Assembly: GCA_046704385.1 (NCBI GenBank)
Contig: JBJKSB010000104.1
Span: 1-54,962 of the forward strand
Origin: GH45 sp046704385
GTDB lineage: Bacteria; Bacteroidota; Bacteroidia; Bacteroidales; SZUA-534
Direction of reading: 5' to 3'
DNA length: 54,962 bases
Below the pieces are notes generated by a model. It was not told where the DNA came from, did not search any database, and saw nothing but the letters and a program-made list of their open reading frames with translations. The position numbers and the translations under genes were made by a program. Below are positions 1 to 8,438 of this stretch, piece after piece (the first letter of the stretch is position 1; each line of letters starts with the position of its first letter).

Positions 1-56
1 CTAATAATCCGTTCAAAGCCTTATCTCCAGAAAAAATTAAGGAATTGTTCGAATAA
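1..56 (+). CDS. 3' end of an unidentified upstream gene (partial)
   Basis: An open frame enters from the left edge and ends at a TAA at 54-56. The last 17 codons read NNPFKALSPEKIKELFE. Only 10 bp separate this stop from the ATG of the thioredoxin-like gene, so the two are probably cotranscribed. The fragment is too short to assign to a family. Confidence 0.5.
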   Translation, partial: NNPFKALSPEKIKELFE

Positions 57-66
57 AATTTATGAT

Positions 67-573
67 ATGAAAAAACTGATTGTTATTACTGTGGCTCTTT
101 TAATAAATGTGGCATTATTTGCACAAACCGATACTACCGAAAGAGTTAAAGTCGGTGATGTTGCCCCTGTATTTACTATAAAAACACTTGATGGAAAAAC
201 CATAAATACAGCCGATTTAAAGGGCAAAATACTATACCTGAATTTTTTTGCAACCTGGTGCGGACCGTGTATGAAAGAAATGCCCTTAATTGAATCAAAA
301 ATATGGAAGGAAATTAAAAGTCCTGATTTTGTGATGCTGTGTATTGCCCGTGAACAAACCGATAGTGTTATCACTAAATTCAGAAAGGAAAAAGGCTTTA
401 CCATGCCCATGGCATCCGATCCCAAAAGAGAAATATACAGCATGTTTGCTCCGATATACATTCCGCGCCATATTATAATTGACAGAAATGGTAAAATAAT
501 TTACTCAGAAAAAGATTATAATCCAAAAAAGTTCGATGAAATGGTGGAATTCATAAAGAAGCAGTTAAAATAA
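67..573 (+). CDS. TlpA-like periplasmic thiol-disulfide oxidoreductase
   Basis: A 168-residue thioredoxin-fold protein with an N-terminal signal peptide (residues 1-20, ending LFAQ). The redox motif WCGPC has its cysteines at 65 and 68, followed by KEMP as in TlpA/ResA proteins. The conserved proline lies in the segment YIPRHIIIDRNGKI, which leads into the last strands of the fold. Family members reduce or isomerise disulfides in the periplasm, for example on apocytochromes or surface proteins; the substrate here cannot be told. It lies 10 bp downstream of a partial gene, probably in one operon, and converges on the histidine kinase at 719. An octamer-repeat hairpin separates the two gene ends. 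Confidence 0.88.
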   Translation: MKKLIVITVALLINVALFAQTDTTERVKVGDVAPVFTIKTLDGKTINTADLKGKILYLNFFATWCGPCMKEMPLIESKIWKEIKSPDFVMLCIAREQTDSVITKFRKEKGFTMPMASDPKREIYSMFAPIYIPRHIIIDRNGKIIYSEKDYNPKKFDEMVEFIKKQLK

Positions 574-635
574 CATTCATTCAATCCGGCATATCGCTAT
601 ATAATTGAACTACAGTAATATTAAGTGTGTTTTTT

Positions 636-702
636 TGGAAAATTGGAAAATTGGAATTTTGCCAGGATACGCCAAAGGCGATTCCATTTTTCCATTTTTC
701 CA
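636..702. repeat. inverted octamer array between convergent gene ends
   Basis: The left arm (636-656) is a run of degenerate TGGAAAAT octamers. The right arm (682-702) is their complement, TTCCATTTTTCCATTTTTCC and one more base. Nineteen of 21 positions pair, around a loop of 25 bases. It lies between the stop codons of two convergent genes, so it could act as a bidirectional terminator although it lacks a GC-rich stem. A related element occurs at 24204-24261. Confidence 0.7.
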
Positions 703-718
703 TATCTCCCTACCAACT

Positions 719-3070
719 TTACTCCCATTGATTTTTACTACAGCTAAAATAAAAAGAAGAGCCGGATCCTACATCACTATCAACCCAGATATGGCCTTTA
801 TTTAACCTGACAAATTCGCTGCAAATTTTTAATCCAAGACCGGAACCTTTCTCTTTATTAGTTCCTTTTTTCGACTCAAATACTGCCGGATCAAAAATCC
901 TGTCCTGGGTTTCTATATCCATTCCCGTCCCATTATCCCTGACACAAACAACCAGTTTGTCGCTATCCGTCATTGTAGAGATTAATATCTCTCCTCCTGG
1001 TTGGGTAAATTTAATGGCATTCATCAGCAGGTTCCTGACTACTACCTCAATCATCCTTTTATCAAAATAAGCAATATGTGAATCATCGGTATCCAGCGTT
1101 AGTTTAATTTGTTTTTCAGTTAGTTTTACCTTGCTAAAAACATAAACTGAATCAATAATCGGTTTTATTTCATTAAATGAAGGCGAAGCAACCATACCAC
1201 TCTGCTGGGAACGGGCCCATTGCAGTAAATTATCAAGTGTGCTTAAAATAAGGAAACTTTGATTTTCAATAATGTGTGCCGATTCCTTAATTTCTGAATA
1301 ATTATCACTTTCAATATAACCCGCCAGTAATTTTGAAAATCCATATATATTTCCCAAGGGACCACGCAAATCATGAGAAATAAGAGCAAAGTATTTATCT
1401 TTTGCATCATTCAGTTTTTGAATTTTTTCCCTCTTTGCAATGATTAATTCCTGTGTTTGCAGCAATTTTTTTCGAATACTAACCAGTACAAATAACAGTA
1501 TAGTGGTAATCACAGAAAACAGACTAACTACCAAAACTATTATCTTTTGCTGTTTAATTTTTAAGTCTAATGCCTTTTTTTCAGTCAGTAAAATCTGCTT
1601 TTCCTTATCTTTTTGCTCTGTCTCGTAAATTACCGATTGTTTTTGTGCCCTGATAAGGAAGTCCTTATTAGCTTTTTGCTCTTCCAGGTTTCTGTATTGC
1701 TCCAGATATGATAGAGCCTCATTGAATCGATTAAGTTTTTTTGAATACAGGTATTTTATCCTTGCCAGTTCCAGTTGAAAATTCTCATTTTTACAGAAAG
1801 ATTTATCCTCCTCAATTTCATTAATGGTTTGATTACATTTTGATAATTGATCGGCATCTATAAATATTTCAGCTTTAATCAAAGCAAACTCAAATTCTTT
1901 TTGAACATTACGATGCTTTCTGCAGATTGAAATTCCCTGATCGACATAATTCAGGGCCAGTTTATAATCTCCCCTGATTTTGTATAGTAGCGCATAATTA
2001 TAATAAATATAGGGCTTCTGTTGTTCGTAGTTGCTCTTCTCGTTAAAAATCATCGCTTTATTCAAATGTTGTTCTGCCTCATCAAGCGAATCAAGCGTAA
2101 TATAGCTGTTAACCAGCGATAATTCAGCATAAGCACCATTTCGCGAAAGATTATACGAATAGCAAATATCAATAGCCTGATTATAATAAGGTAATGCTGT
2201 TTTAACCTGATTGTTCTTTGTATAAAAATCGCCAATACCCATCAACGATCGCACCCTTGTATTCTGGTTCCCTGATTTTTCGCCAATTCCAAGCGATTTA
2301 TAAAACATTTGTACTGCAGAACTATCACCTAAATATGCCAACAATGAAGCCTGCGACCACACTGCCTCTCCCAGTTCAATACTATCATTGGTAGCCATAC
2401 AATAGGCAATTTTTTCATTCCCAATATTCATTTCATCCTTGTAACGATTGGTTATCCGGTACAAATACTGTAAGTTTCCATAAGCATCCAGAATCCGGTT
2501 GTGAAGTTGGTGTAATTTTCTGTAGTCAAGGCATTTATTATAATAAAATTCAGCGCTGTCATACTGCCCCTTCATTTGATAGAAATAACCAATACTACAG
2601 TAACTGTTATGTATTTTGCCGGGAGATTTATCTGAAATTATTTGGGCCTTAAAACTATATTCCAGGGCCTTTTCTATATTATCCTGAGCTTCATATACAT
2701 AATAGGTCAGTTTAAGAGATTCCTCCAGATTTTTCCAGTCATCAAATGAACTTAATATTTTATTACTGATATTTAAACATTCAAGAGCCAGGTTGTATTG
2801 CTTTTTTGAATAATAATAAAATCCATAAGTTTTCATAACAAGCCCATATTCAAACGATTTATTATGCCCTTTAATTAGCAAATTAAGATTGTTTAAGGTA
2901 GCAGATGCCTCGTCAAACATGGAATCTTCAATATAATTATGCGCCTGCTCACATAGTTTAACAGTTTGTTCATTTACATGAGAGGTATCTGCCATTATTT
3001 GCGAAAAAGCAACATCAATCCCCATTAAAATGATAGATAAAAGGCTAAAATTATATACTCTCCAATTCAT
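719..3070 (-). CDS. TPR-domain sensor histidine kinase
   Basis: 783 residues. A signal sequence (about 1-23) is followed by a long periplasmic part made of tetratricopeptide-like helical repeats (roughly 30-470), a coiled-coil stretch, one membrane span (about 508-530), a HisKA domain with the phospho-acceptor in LISHDLRGPLG (His about 566), and a HATPase_c domain with N box (NLLMNAIKF), G1 (DNGTGMD) and G2 (GSGLGL). No receiver domain is fused and no response regulator gene lies nearby, so it is an orphan kinase. Such TPR kinases usually sense periplasmic or envelope signals in Bacteroidota; the ligand is unknown. The start gives a good signal peptide. Confidence 0.9.
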   Translation of the reverse strand: MNWRVYNFSLLSIILMGIDVAFSQIMADTSHVNEQTVKLCEQAHNYIEDSMFDEASATLNNLNLLIKGHNKSFEYGLVMKTYGFYYYSKKQYNLALECLNISNKILSSFDDWKNLEESLKLTYYVYEAQDNIEKALEYSFKAQIISDKSPGKIHNSYCSIGYFYQMKGQYDSAEFYYNKCLDYRKLHQLHNRILDAYGNLQYLYRITNRYKDEMNIGNEKIAYCMATNDSIELGEAVWSQASLLAYLGDSSAVQMFYKSLGIGEKSGNQNTRVRSLMGIGDFYTKNNQVKTALPYYNQAIDICYSYNLSRNGAYAELSLVNSYITLDSLDEAEQHLNKAMIFNEKSNYEQQKPYIYYNYALLYKIRGDYKLALNYVDQGISICRKHRNVQKEFEFALIKAEIFIDADQLSKCNQTINEIEEDKSFCKNENFQLELARIKYLYSKKLNRFNEALSYLEQYRNLEEQKANKDFLIRAQKQSVIYETEQKDKEKQILLTEKKALDLKIKQQKIIVLVVSLFSVITTILLFVLVSIRKKLLQTQELIIAKREKIQKLNDAKDKYFALISHDLRGPLGNIYGFSKLLAGYIESDNYSEIKESAHIIENQSFLILSTLDNLLQWARSQQSGMVASPSFNEIKPIIDSVYVFSKVKLTEKQIKLTLDTDDSHIAYFDKRMIEVVVRNLLMNAIKFTQPGGEILISTMTDSDKLVVCVRDNGTGMDIETQDRIFDPAVFESKKGTNKEKGSGLGLKICSEFVRLNKGHIWVDSDVGSGSSFYFSCSKNQWE

Positions 3071-3129
3071 CTTCTTAGTAAAAGCTAATTAAAGCTAGTG
3101 CATATAAGTGAATTTATCAATATTAATGA

Positions 3130-3362
3130 ACAATAAATAAATTGGAATTTCATAAAGATTTTATAAAAAACCGGAAGTTCTTTTCAGTTTTGGCGGGCAC
3201 CGGCATTTTGGAGATTTATGGGTCAGTTGAAAACAAAGTGGAGGTTGATTTTCATGAAAAATTTATCATAGTACCCAATGATTGGGTTTTATTACCAGCC
3301 ATAGCGCGAAGGTGAAATATTTTCGGTTTTTGTATTTTCGATACCCATACGCTTTCAATTGA
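3130..3362 (+). pseudogene. degraded coding remnant, possibly a cupin-like C-terminus
   Basis: The frame from 3130 to 3315 reads protein-like (for example FFSVLAGTGILEIYGSV and FIIVPNDWVLLPA) but has no start codon and ends at TGA. A shift at about 3310 continues another open stretch (VKYFRFLYFRYPYAFN) to a TGA at 3360-3362. The pattern G-x-G-x-L-E followed by a [N/D]-x-x-x-L-P-A strand recalls cupin barrels such as mannose-6-phosphate isomerase C-termini, but this is only a resemblance. It fills most of the 349-bp gap between two minus-strand genes. Confidence 0.3.
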
Positions 3363-3419
3363 AGTTTCCCTGGTTGAATAATCCTGATTATAATGATAGA
3401 TTATCCCAAACTCAGCTTA

Positions 3420-6400
3420 TTAAACTTTAACTCCAATTAGCAGCATATCATCAATTTGTTTATTGTCGCCCTGCCAAACATCAAATGCAGTATTAAACCT
3501 TAAATATTGCTGTTTCATGGGCATGTTACCAAAATTTTGGACTAATTCTTTAAAGCGTTTCTTTGAAAGTTTTTGTTTATTTAGTGCATTAAACTGGTCA
3601 GTAATTCCGTCGGAGAACATATAAATCTGGTCACCTGGGTTCAATTGAACCTCGTGTTCATTAAAGGGTAATTTCTCCATCATATGGATACCTACCGGCA
3701 TTTTATCTCCTTTAATTTCGGTTAATTCATCATCACGTAATATTAATACCGGCTGATGAGCACCTGCAAATTGCATGGTATTATTTTGGAAATCAAAAAT
3801 GGTTAAAGCCATATCCATGCCGTCTTTGGTTTCACCCACTTTCCCGGTTTGATTCAATGAAGATATGATAAAGTCGCGTAATCGGTTTAAAATTTCACCG
3901 GCTGAAATATCGGTACCATCCGGTACAGTATTTACAATTTCATTTAAAAAGGTAATTCCAAGCATACTCATAAAAGCTCCGGGAACACCATGACCAGTAC
4001 AATCGGCACCGGCAAGATAAATTTTGTTTTCCCGTTCGCGAATCCAGTAAAAATCTCCGCTTACAATATCTTTTGGATAAAATATTATAAAATGTTCTTT
4101 AAAGTATTTTGCAAAAATCTCATTTTCAGGAAGCAATGCATTCTGGATCCGGCTAGCATAAACAATACTTGCCTGGATATCCTCTGATTGCTTTCTTGCA
4201 ATATCCCTTTGCTCTTCAATGTCGTCGCGCTGAGTTTCAATTTCTTCTTTTTGACTGATAATTTTTAATTCATTTTCTTTTAAAGTAGTGATATCGGTAT
4301 CAATGGCAATCAGCTTCTTAATTTTCCTGTCGCCGTCAAGTATAGGCGTTAACGTAACCTGAATCCATCGCGAAGGTTCATCCGGCTTTTTAAGCTCGAA
4401 TTCGTAATAAACCGGTTTTAAAGTTTCGTTAAGTAAATTAAATTGCTCACGGATATAATCAGGTGTTGAGTCAGAAATTATTTTTTTACCCTGAATATGA
4501 TCATTGGTAAGCCCAAACATTTTTGTGAATCCCGCATTCACCCATTCAAAATTACCTTCCGGGTCCATAATAATGGTAGCATTATCAATTTCACTTGCCA
4601 CAATCGAAAGTTTTTCCAAATCATAATTATAGGCCTGGATCATTTCATTTGAAACCCTTAATTCTTCTACCATTTCGTTAAGTTCCTCGGTACGTTCAAT
4701 TACCTTTTGCTCCAGATTTTCATGTGATAACCGCAAGCTTTTTTCCGCCTCTTTTAATTCTGTAATATCCGATATCATTGCAAACGACCCAATTTGGATA
4801 CCCTCGTCATCAAACATCGGAACGCCACTTACCAGGCAGGTAATTTTACATTCGTCGGCCTGTGTAAATTCTAATTCGTATGAACTTTTCTTCTTTTCTG
4901 CACGAAGCTTGCGTTGATAGAAAAGAATTTTTTTGTTTTCCTCATCCAGAAACTCAAATAGCGAACGACCAACAACGTCCCTGCGTTTAACCATCGATTT
5001 AAAAGCCATATTTGCCTGGCGGATCACAAAATCGTTATCAACCTCAACAAAACCGTCGTGAGCAGTTTCAAGAATACTATTGACCCTGCGCTCACTTTTC
5101 TGAGTTTTAGCCTGCGAAATATCCTTCTCTGTCTGTAGATAATGGTGACAGTTTTCGGGCTTATTCAGTCCATTAAAAATAGCCACTGCCATTTTTTCAC
5201 AGGAACTATAACCACACGATACACAGTTAAAAATATCAGCATCAGAATATTTATGCATGCTTATAAATATTTCCTCTAACTCCTGTTTATTAGGGTATTT
5301 TAATTCCACATTTGCCCACAGGTTTTGATACTCTCGTTTAAAAAGCCCCCTTTGCCAGTATTTATCTATCAGGTTCTCAATATTTTCCGGTGAACCGTTC
5401 ATTTTAGCATGGTGCTCTCTATTTCTACGGCTCCGCTGACTAACATAATGCTCAATTTCATCAACACTCTTTCCCCTGGCCAGTGTAACAGGTCCCGCAT
5501 TACATCCAAATTCACAATTTAAACAATCAACAATAAGAGGCGAAATATCCTTTTCAATAATTTCAGGCAGACTTTCAAGATACTCATAAATACTGCCAAC
5601 ACCTTCAATTTTCCTTGATCTCTCAGAAATTTCGGGAACCATCCGTTCAGCTGTTTTTAACAACCCGCCAGGTGATGAGAATAATACCGCTCTTTCAGCT
5701 TTTGGATTGTCAAATTCCAAAGCATCATAATCAACCAGGTTTAAATCATTATTTTTCAGATAATTATCAATTGATTTAATGGCCAGTAAATAATCACCTA
5801 TGCCTGTTTCAGAAAATTCACGCTTTTTAGCCATGCAAGGTGATACCACTGCCACTTTGTGGTCGCGGTATTCGGGATAGTGATTCTGGATGGTTTTTAT
5901 AGAATGTAACATCGGGCTGTCTGCGGGAGCCAGATGTTTTATTAATTCAGGTTTGTACAACTCAATATAAGTAACAATAGCCGGACAAGGCTGCGCTATC
6001 ATGGTTTTGGGATTATTCTCAACGATGTGGTCCACATAAGATTTAACAGTCAGTTCAGCTCCAAAACTCACATCAAAAATAAATTCAACCCCTAAACTTT
6101 TCAGCCAACCATTTAAATTCAGATAAGTTTCAGGGAAACTTGCCACAATGGATGGTGCCACGATAGCAATTATTTTTTCACCCCTATTTAAATCGTTCAA
6201 AAACAGATCAAAATCATCAATAAACTTTCGTGCATCATGGGTACAGGCATCAAGACAATTACCACAGGCAATGCACATATCAGGATTTACTCTTACACTA
6301 TCACCACTGCCGTCGTTGCAATATTTTACCGGACAGGCTGCAATACAGGCATGACAGTTTACACAACTCTCCTCATCAACGGTAATAACTTGTGCTAAAG

Positions 6401-6422
6401 TGGTTTTGTTAAGGACTTCCAT
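3420..6422 (-). CDS. [FeFe]-hydrogenase-like sensor with PAS domains and SpoIIE phosphatase
   Basis: 1000 residues with no signal peptide. Domains in order: two [4Fe-4S] ferredoxin motifs (Cys20/23/26/30 and Cys50/53/56/60); an Fe-hydrogenase large-subunit domain (about 80-320); a further Fe-S motif CVSCGYSSC plus Cys425 (400-425); two PAS domains (about 445-555 and 605-720) joined by coiled coil; and a SpoIIE/PP2C phosphatase (about 765-1000, with SGDFYW, GADCTGHG and QIDDM). The H-cluster ligands look present: Cys146 (QPCP), Cys196 (SPCMAKK), Cys303 and Cys307 (CEFGC). The residue before Cys146 is Pro, where catalytic enzymes have the proton-relay Cys. These traits match putative sensory hydrogenases. 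I infer that it reads H2 or redox state and dephosphorylates an anti-sigma-antagonist-type partner. No maturase (hydEFG) or partner gene is in the window. Confidence 0.85.
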   Translation of the reverse strand: MEVLNKTTLAQVITVDEESCVNCHACIAACPVKYCNDGSGDSVRVNPDMCIACGNCLDACTHDARKFIDDFDLFLNDLNRGEKIIAIVAPSIVASFPETYLNLNGWLKSLGVEFIFDVSFGAELTVKSYVDHIVENNPKTMIAQPCPAIVTYIELYKPELIKHLAPADSPMLHSIKTIQNHYPEYRDHKVAVVSPCMAKKREFSETGIGDYLLAIKSIDNYLKNNDLNLVDYDALEFDNPKAERAVLFSSPGGLLKTAERMVPEISERSRKIEGVGSIYEYLESLPEIIEKDISPLIVDCLNCEFGCNAGPVTLARGKSVDEIEHYVSQRSRRNREHHAKMNGSPENIENLIDKYWQRGLFKREYQNLWANVELKYPNKQELEEIFISMHKYSDADIFNCVSCGYSSCEKMAVAIFNGLNKPENCHHYLQTEKDISQAKTQKSERRVNSILETAHDGFVEVDNDFVIRQANMAFKSMVKRRDVVGRSLFEFLDEENKKILFYQRKLRAEKKKSSYELEFTQADECKITCLVSGVPMFDDEGIQIGSFAMISDITELKEAEKSLRLSHENLEQKVIERTEELNEMVEELRVSNEMIQAYNYDLEKLSIVASEIDNATIIMDPEGNFEWVNAGFTKMFGLTNDHIQGKKIISDSTPDYIREQFNLLNETLKPVYYEFELKKPDEPSRWIQVTLTPILDGDRKIKKLIAIDTDITTLKENELKIISQKEEIETQRDDIEEQRDIARKQSEDIQASIVYASRIQNALLPENEIFAKYFKEHFIIFYPKDIVSGDFYWIRERENKIYLAGADCTGHGVPGAFMSMLGITFLNEIVNTVPDGTDISAGEILNRLRDFIISSLNQTGKVGETKDGMDMALTIFDFQNNTMQFAGAHQPVLILRDDELTEIKGDKMPVGIHMMEKLPFNEHEVQLNPGDQIYMFSDGITDQFNALNKQKLSKKRFKELVQNFGNMPMKQQYLRFNTAFDVWQGDNKQIDDMLLIGVKV

Positions 6423-6781
6423 ATATTATTTAGTTGGTTTAGGCTGTTACAAAATATCCATTTAATTATAATTATCCGGATATTGATTCAATATAACTAA
6501 TAACAGTTGCTCACAAGATATTTATTTTAAAAACTTTTAACAACTGGTTTTAATCTGAAAATAAAAATTTAGAAAGTTTCTAAATTATTATTTATCAATA
6601 ATTTAGGGTTGAAAAGTTAAAATTCATTCAAAATATTTTTATTAAGACCCTCATTTACTGCAAATTAAGGTTTATGGATTGATATTTTGTTTATTCAAAA
6701 AATGCACCAAATTATTAAGAAAATATGGAAAACGTTTGTATAAAAGCAGTTCATAACTATCCAATATTAAGGTAATTATCA
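6423..6781. other. AT-rich intergenic region upstream of the hydrogenase-like gene
   Basis: This 359-bp gap between two minus-strand genes has no coding potential that I can support. It should carry the promoter of the hydrogenase-like gene. The only clear structure is the 21-bp palindrome annotated separately. Confidence 0.5.
6566..6586. promoter_or_regulatory. 21-bp perfect palindrome, candidate operator
   Basis: Two 10-bp half sites (AATTTAGAAA and TTTCTAAATT) flank a central G. The dyad lies 144 bp upstream of the hydrogenase-like gene's ATG. Perfect symmetry of this length with an odd centre suggests a dimeric regulator site, but AT-rich DNA produces such dyads by chance more often. No known regulator motif is recognised. 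Confidence 0.4.
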
Positions 6782-7375
6782 TTAAATAATCCCGGCCTCA
6801 ATTAATTGTACAATATATTCAATATCTGCATCTTCACCTTTAGGATCGTAGGTGCTTTTTAAATTAGAACCGAATAACCGTGCTATACCCTGCCAGAAAA
6901 CCGCCGATATGTCACCCCGGTAATCTTTTACAAGATTATACGATGTGTTTCCTATTTCGCGATAAACCAGCTTCAACAATATACGCCCCTGCGAAAAGGT
7001 AAGCTTGCGCAGATCGTCTTCATACTTTGCAAACATTTGTTTTTCATAATCTTTAATATATTTTTTTCTTTTCTTGTCGCCATGAATATATTGAAGACTG
7101 TCGTTCAGAATTCGCAATTCATCGCGGGCAATCAAAGCAAACGGATAGGCTTTTTTTACATTCATCATCAACCGGGTATACCTTCTCCGCTCACGGTTAT
7201 TTTTAAAAGTTCTTCGGGGAAATACCTTAATTTCTTTCATGTTAAAATTCGGCAAAGTATCTCCGTTAATTATGGCTGAGGGTAAAACAATAAGGCTGTC
7301 GGGGTAATTATTTTGTCCATAACCTGAGCCTGATGCTATTAAAAAAATAATAATTATTAAACCTTGTTTTACCAT
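6782..7375 (-). CDS. DUF4294 family exported protein
   Basis: 197 residues from the ATG at 7375. A longer frame begins at 7438, but only the internal start places a proper signal peptide (MVKQGLIIIIFLIASGSGYG) at the N-terminus, so I chose it. The core MKEIKVFPRRTF followed by NNRERRRYTRLM and NVKKAYPFA is typical of DUF4294, a Bacteroidota-specific family of unknown function. Basic and helical segments dominate, with no catalytic motif visible. It is transcribed away from the MBL-fold gene at 7514, so the 138 bp between them must hold divergent promoters. Confidence 0.75.
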   Translation of the reverse strand: MVKQGLIIIIFLIASGSGYGQNNYPDSLIVLPSAIINGDTLPNFNMKEIKVFPRRTFKNNRERRRYTRLMMNVKKAYPFALIARDELRILNDSLQYIHGDKKRKKYIKDYEKQMFAKYEDDLRKLTFSQGRILLKLVYREIGNTSYNLVKDYRGDISAVFWQGIARLFGSNLKSTYDPKGEDADIEYIVQLIEAGII

Positions 7376-7513
7376 AACCAGATCATCATGCAAATAATGT
7401 GCAAAGTTAATATTGTCGAATATTTTTAATTCACCCAACAGTAAATATAATTAAACGAAATTAGTTGTATTTAATTTTAAAAAGATGATTATTACATTCG
7501 TAAAAAAAAACAT

Positions 7514-8374
7514 ATGGAATTATATGCTATTGATTGCGGAAATATAATGATTGACGGAGGAGCACTTTTTGGTGTTATCCCTAAAACCCTATGGCAAAAA
7601 AAGTATACGTGTGATGAAAATAATATGTGCAACATAGTTATGCGAAGCCTGTTGATAGTTTCCGACGACCGAAAAATATTAATTGATACAGGGAATGGGA
7701 ACAAACAGGATGAAGCTTTTTTTAAACACTACTACTTAAATGGTGAGGGCGAGTTGATTAAATCGTTACAAAAGGCAGGTTATAAACCGGAAGATATTAC
7801 CGATGTAATACACACTCACCTGCATTTTGATCATTGCGGAGGTACTTTAAAATATGATGAAAAGGGAAACATTGTACCTACCTTTCCAAATGCAAATATT
7901 TGGGTTAGCAAACAACAATGGGACTGGGCTGTAAATCCAAATCCCCGTGAAGCCCCGGCCTTTCCACCTGAAAATATTCTACCCATGCAGGATACCGGTA
8001 AACTGCAATTTATTTATGAAGAAGGTGAATTGTTCCCTGGTTTCTATGTGCTTTTTGCCCAGGGCCACACCCGCGGACAAATAATTCCGGTTATTGATTA
8101 TAAAGGTGAAAAATTGGTATTTGCTGCTGATTTAATCCCAACAATGGCAAATGTACCATTATCATTTATTTCAGCTTTCGACTTGTTTCAACTCGACGTT
8201 TTGGATGAAAAAGCAAAGCTATTGCAAGCTGTTGCTGAAAACGACATGACCATTTTATTTGAACATGACATTGAGCATGAGTGTTGCTCTTTGACAACGA
8301 CCACCAAAGGGTTTGCCATAAAAAGAAGTTTTACACTTGAAGAGTTTACAGGAAAACAATATATTAACAACTGA
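7514..8374 (+). CDS. metallo-beta-lactamase-fold hydrolase
   Basis: 286 residues, no signal peptide, so probably cytoplasmic. The metal motif THLHFDHCGG supplies His102, His104, Asp106 and His107. Further ligands are likely the His in QGHTRGQ, the Asp in FAADLIPT and the His in FEHDIEH. The layout resembles AHL-lactonase/glyoxalase-II-like MBL enzymes, which hydrolyse esters, lactones or thioesters; the substrate cannot be predicted. The acyltransferase-like gene follows after 64 bp on the same strand, so they may form a two-gene operon. Confidence 0.85.
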   Translation: MELYAIDCGNIMIDGGALFGVIPKTLWQKKYTCDENNMCNIVMRSLLIVSDDRKILIDTGNGNKQDEAFFKHYYLNGEGELIKSLQKAGYKPEDITDVIHTHLHFDHCGGTLKYDEKGNIVPTFPNANIWVSKQQWDWAVNPNPREAPAFPPENILPMQDTGKLQFIYEEGELFPGFYVLFAQGHTRGQIIPVIDYKGEKLVFAADLIPTMANVPLSFISAFDLFQLDVLDEKAKLLQAVAENDMTILFEHDIEHECCSLTTTTKGFAIKRSFTLEEFTGKQYINN

Positions 8375-8438
8375 TTATTGTCAAGGAATGATACCCCATT
8401 TTCTTGTAAATTTATAGGCAATAATTAAAATTTAGATT

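Noticed and set aside
3420..6422. A catalytic, H2-producing hydrogenase
   Set aside because: The proton-relay Cys next to the first H-cluster ligand is replaced by Pro, and the C-terminal half is a PAS and phosphatase signalling module. A sensor is the better reading.
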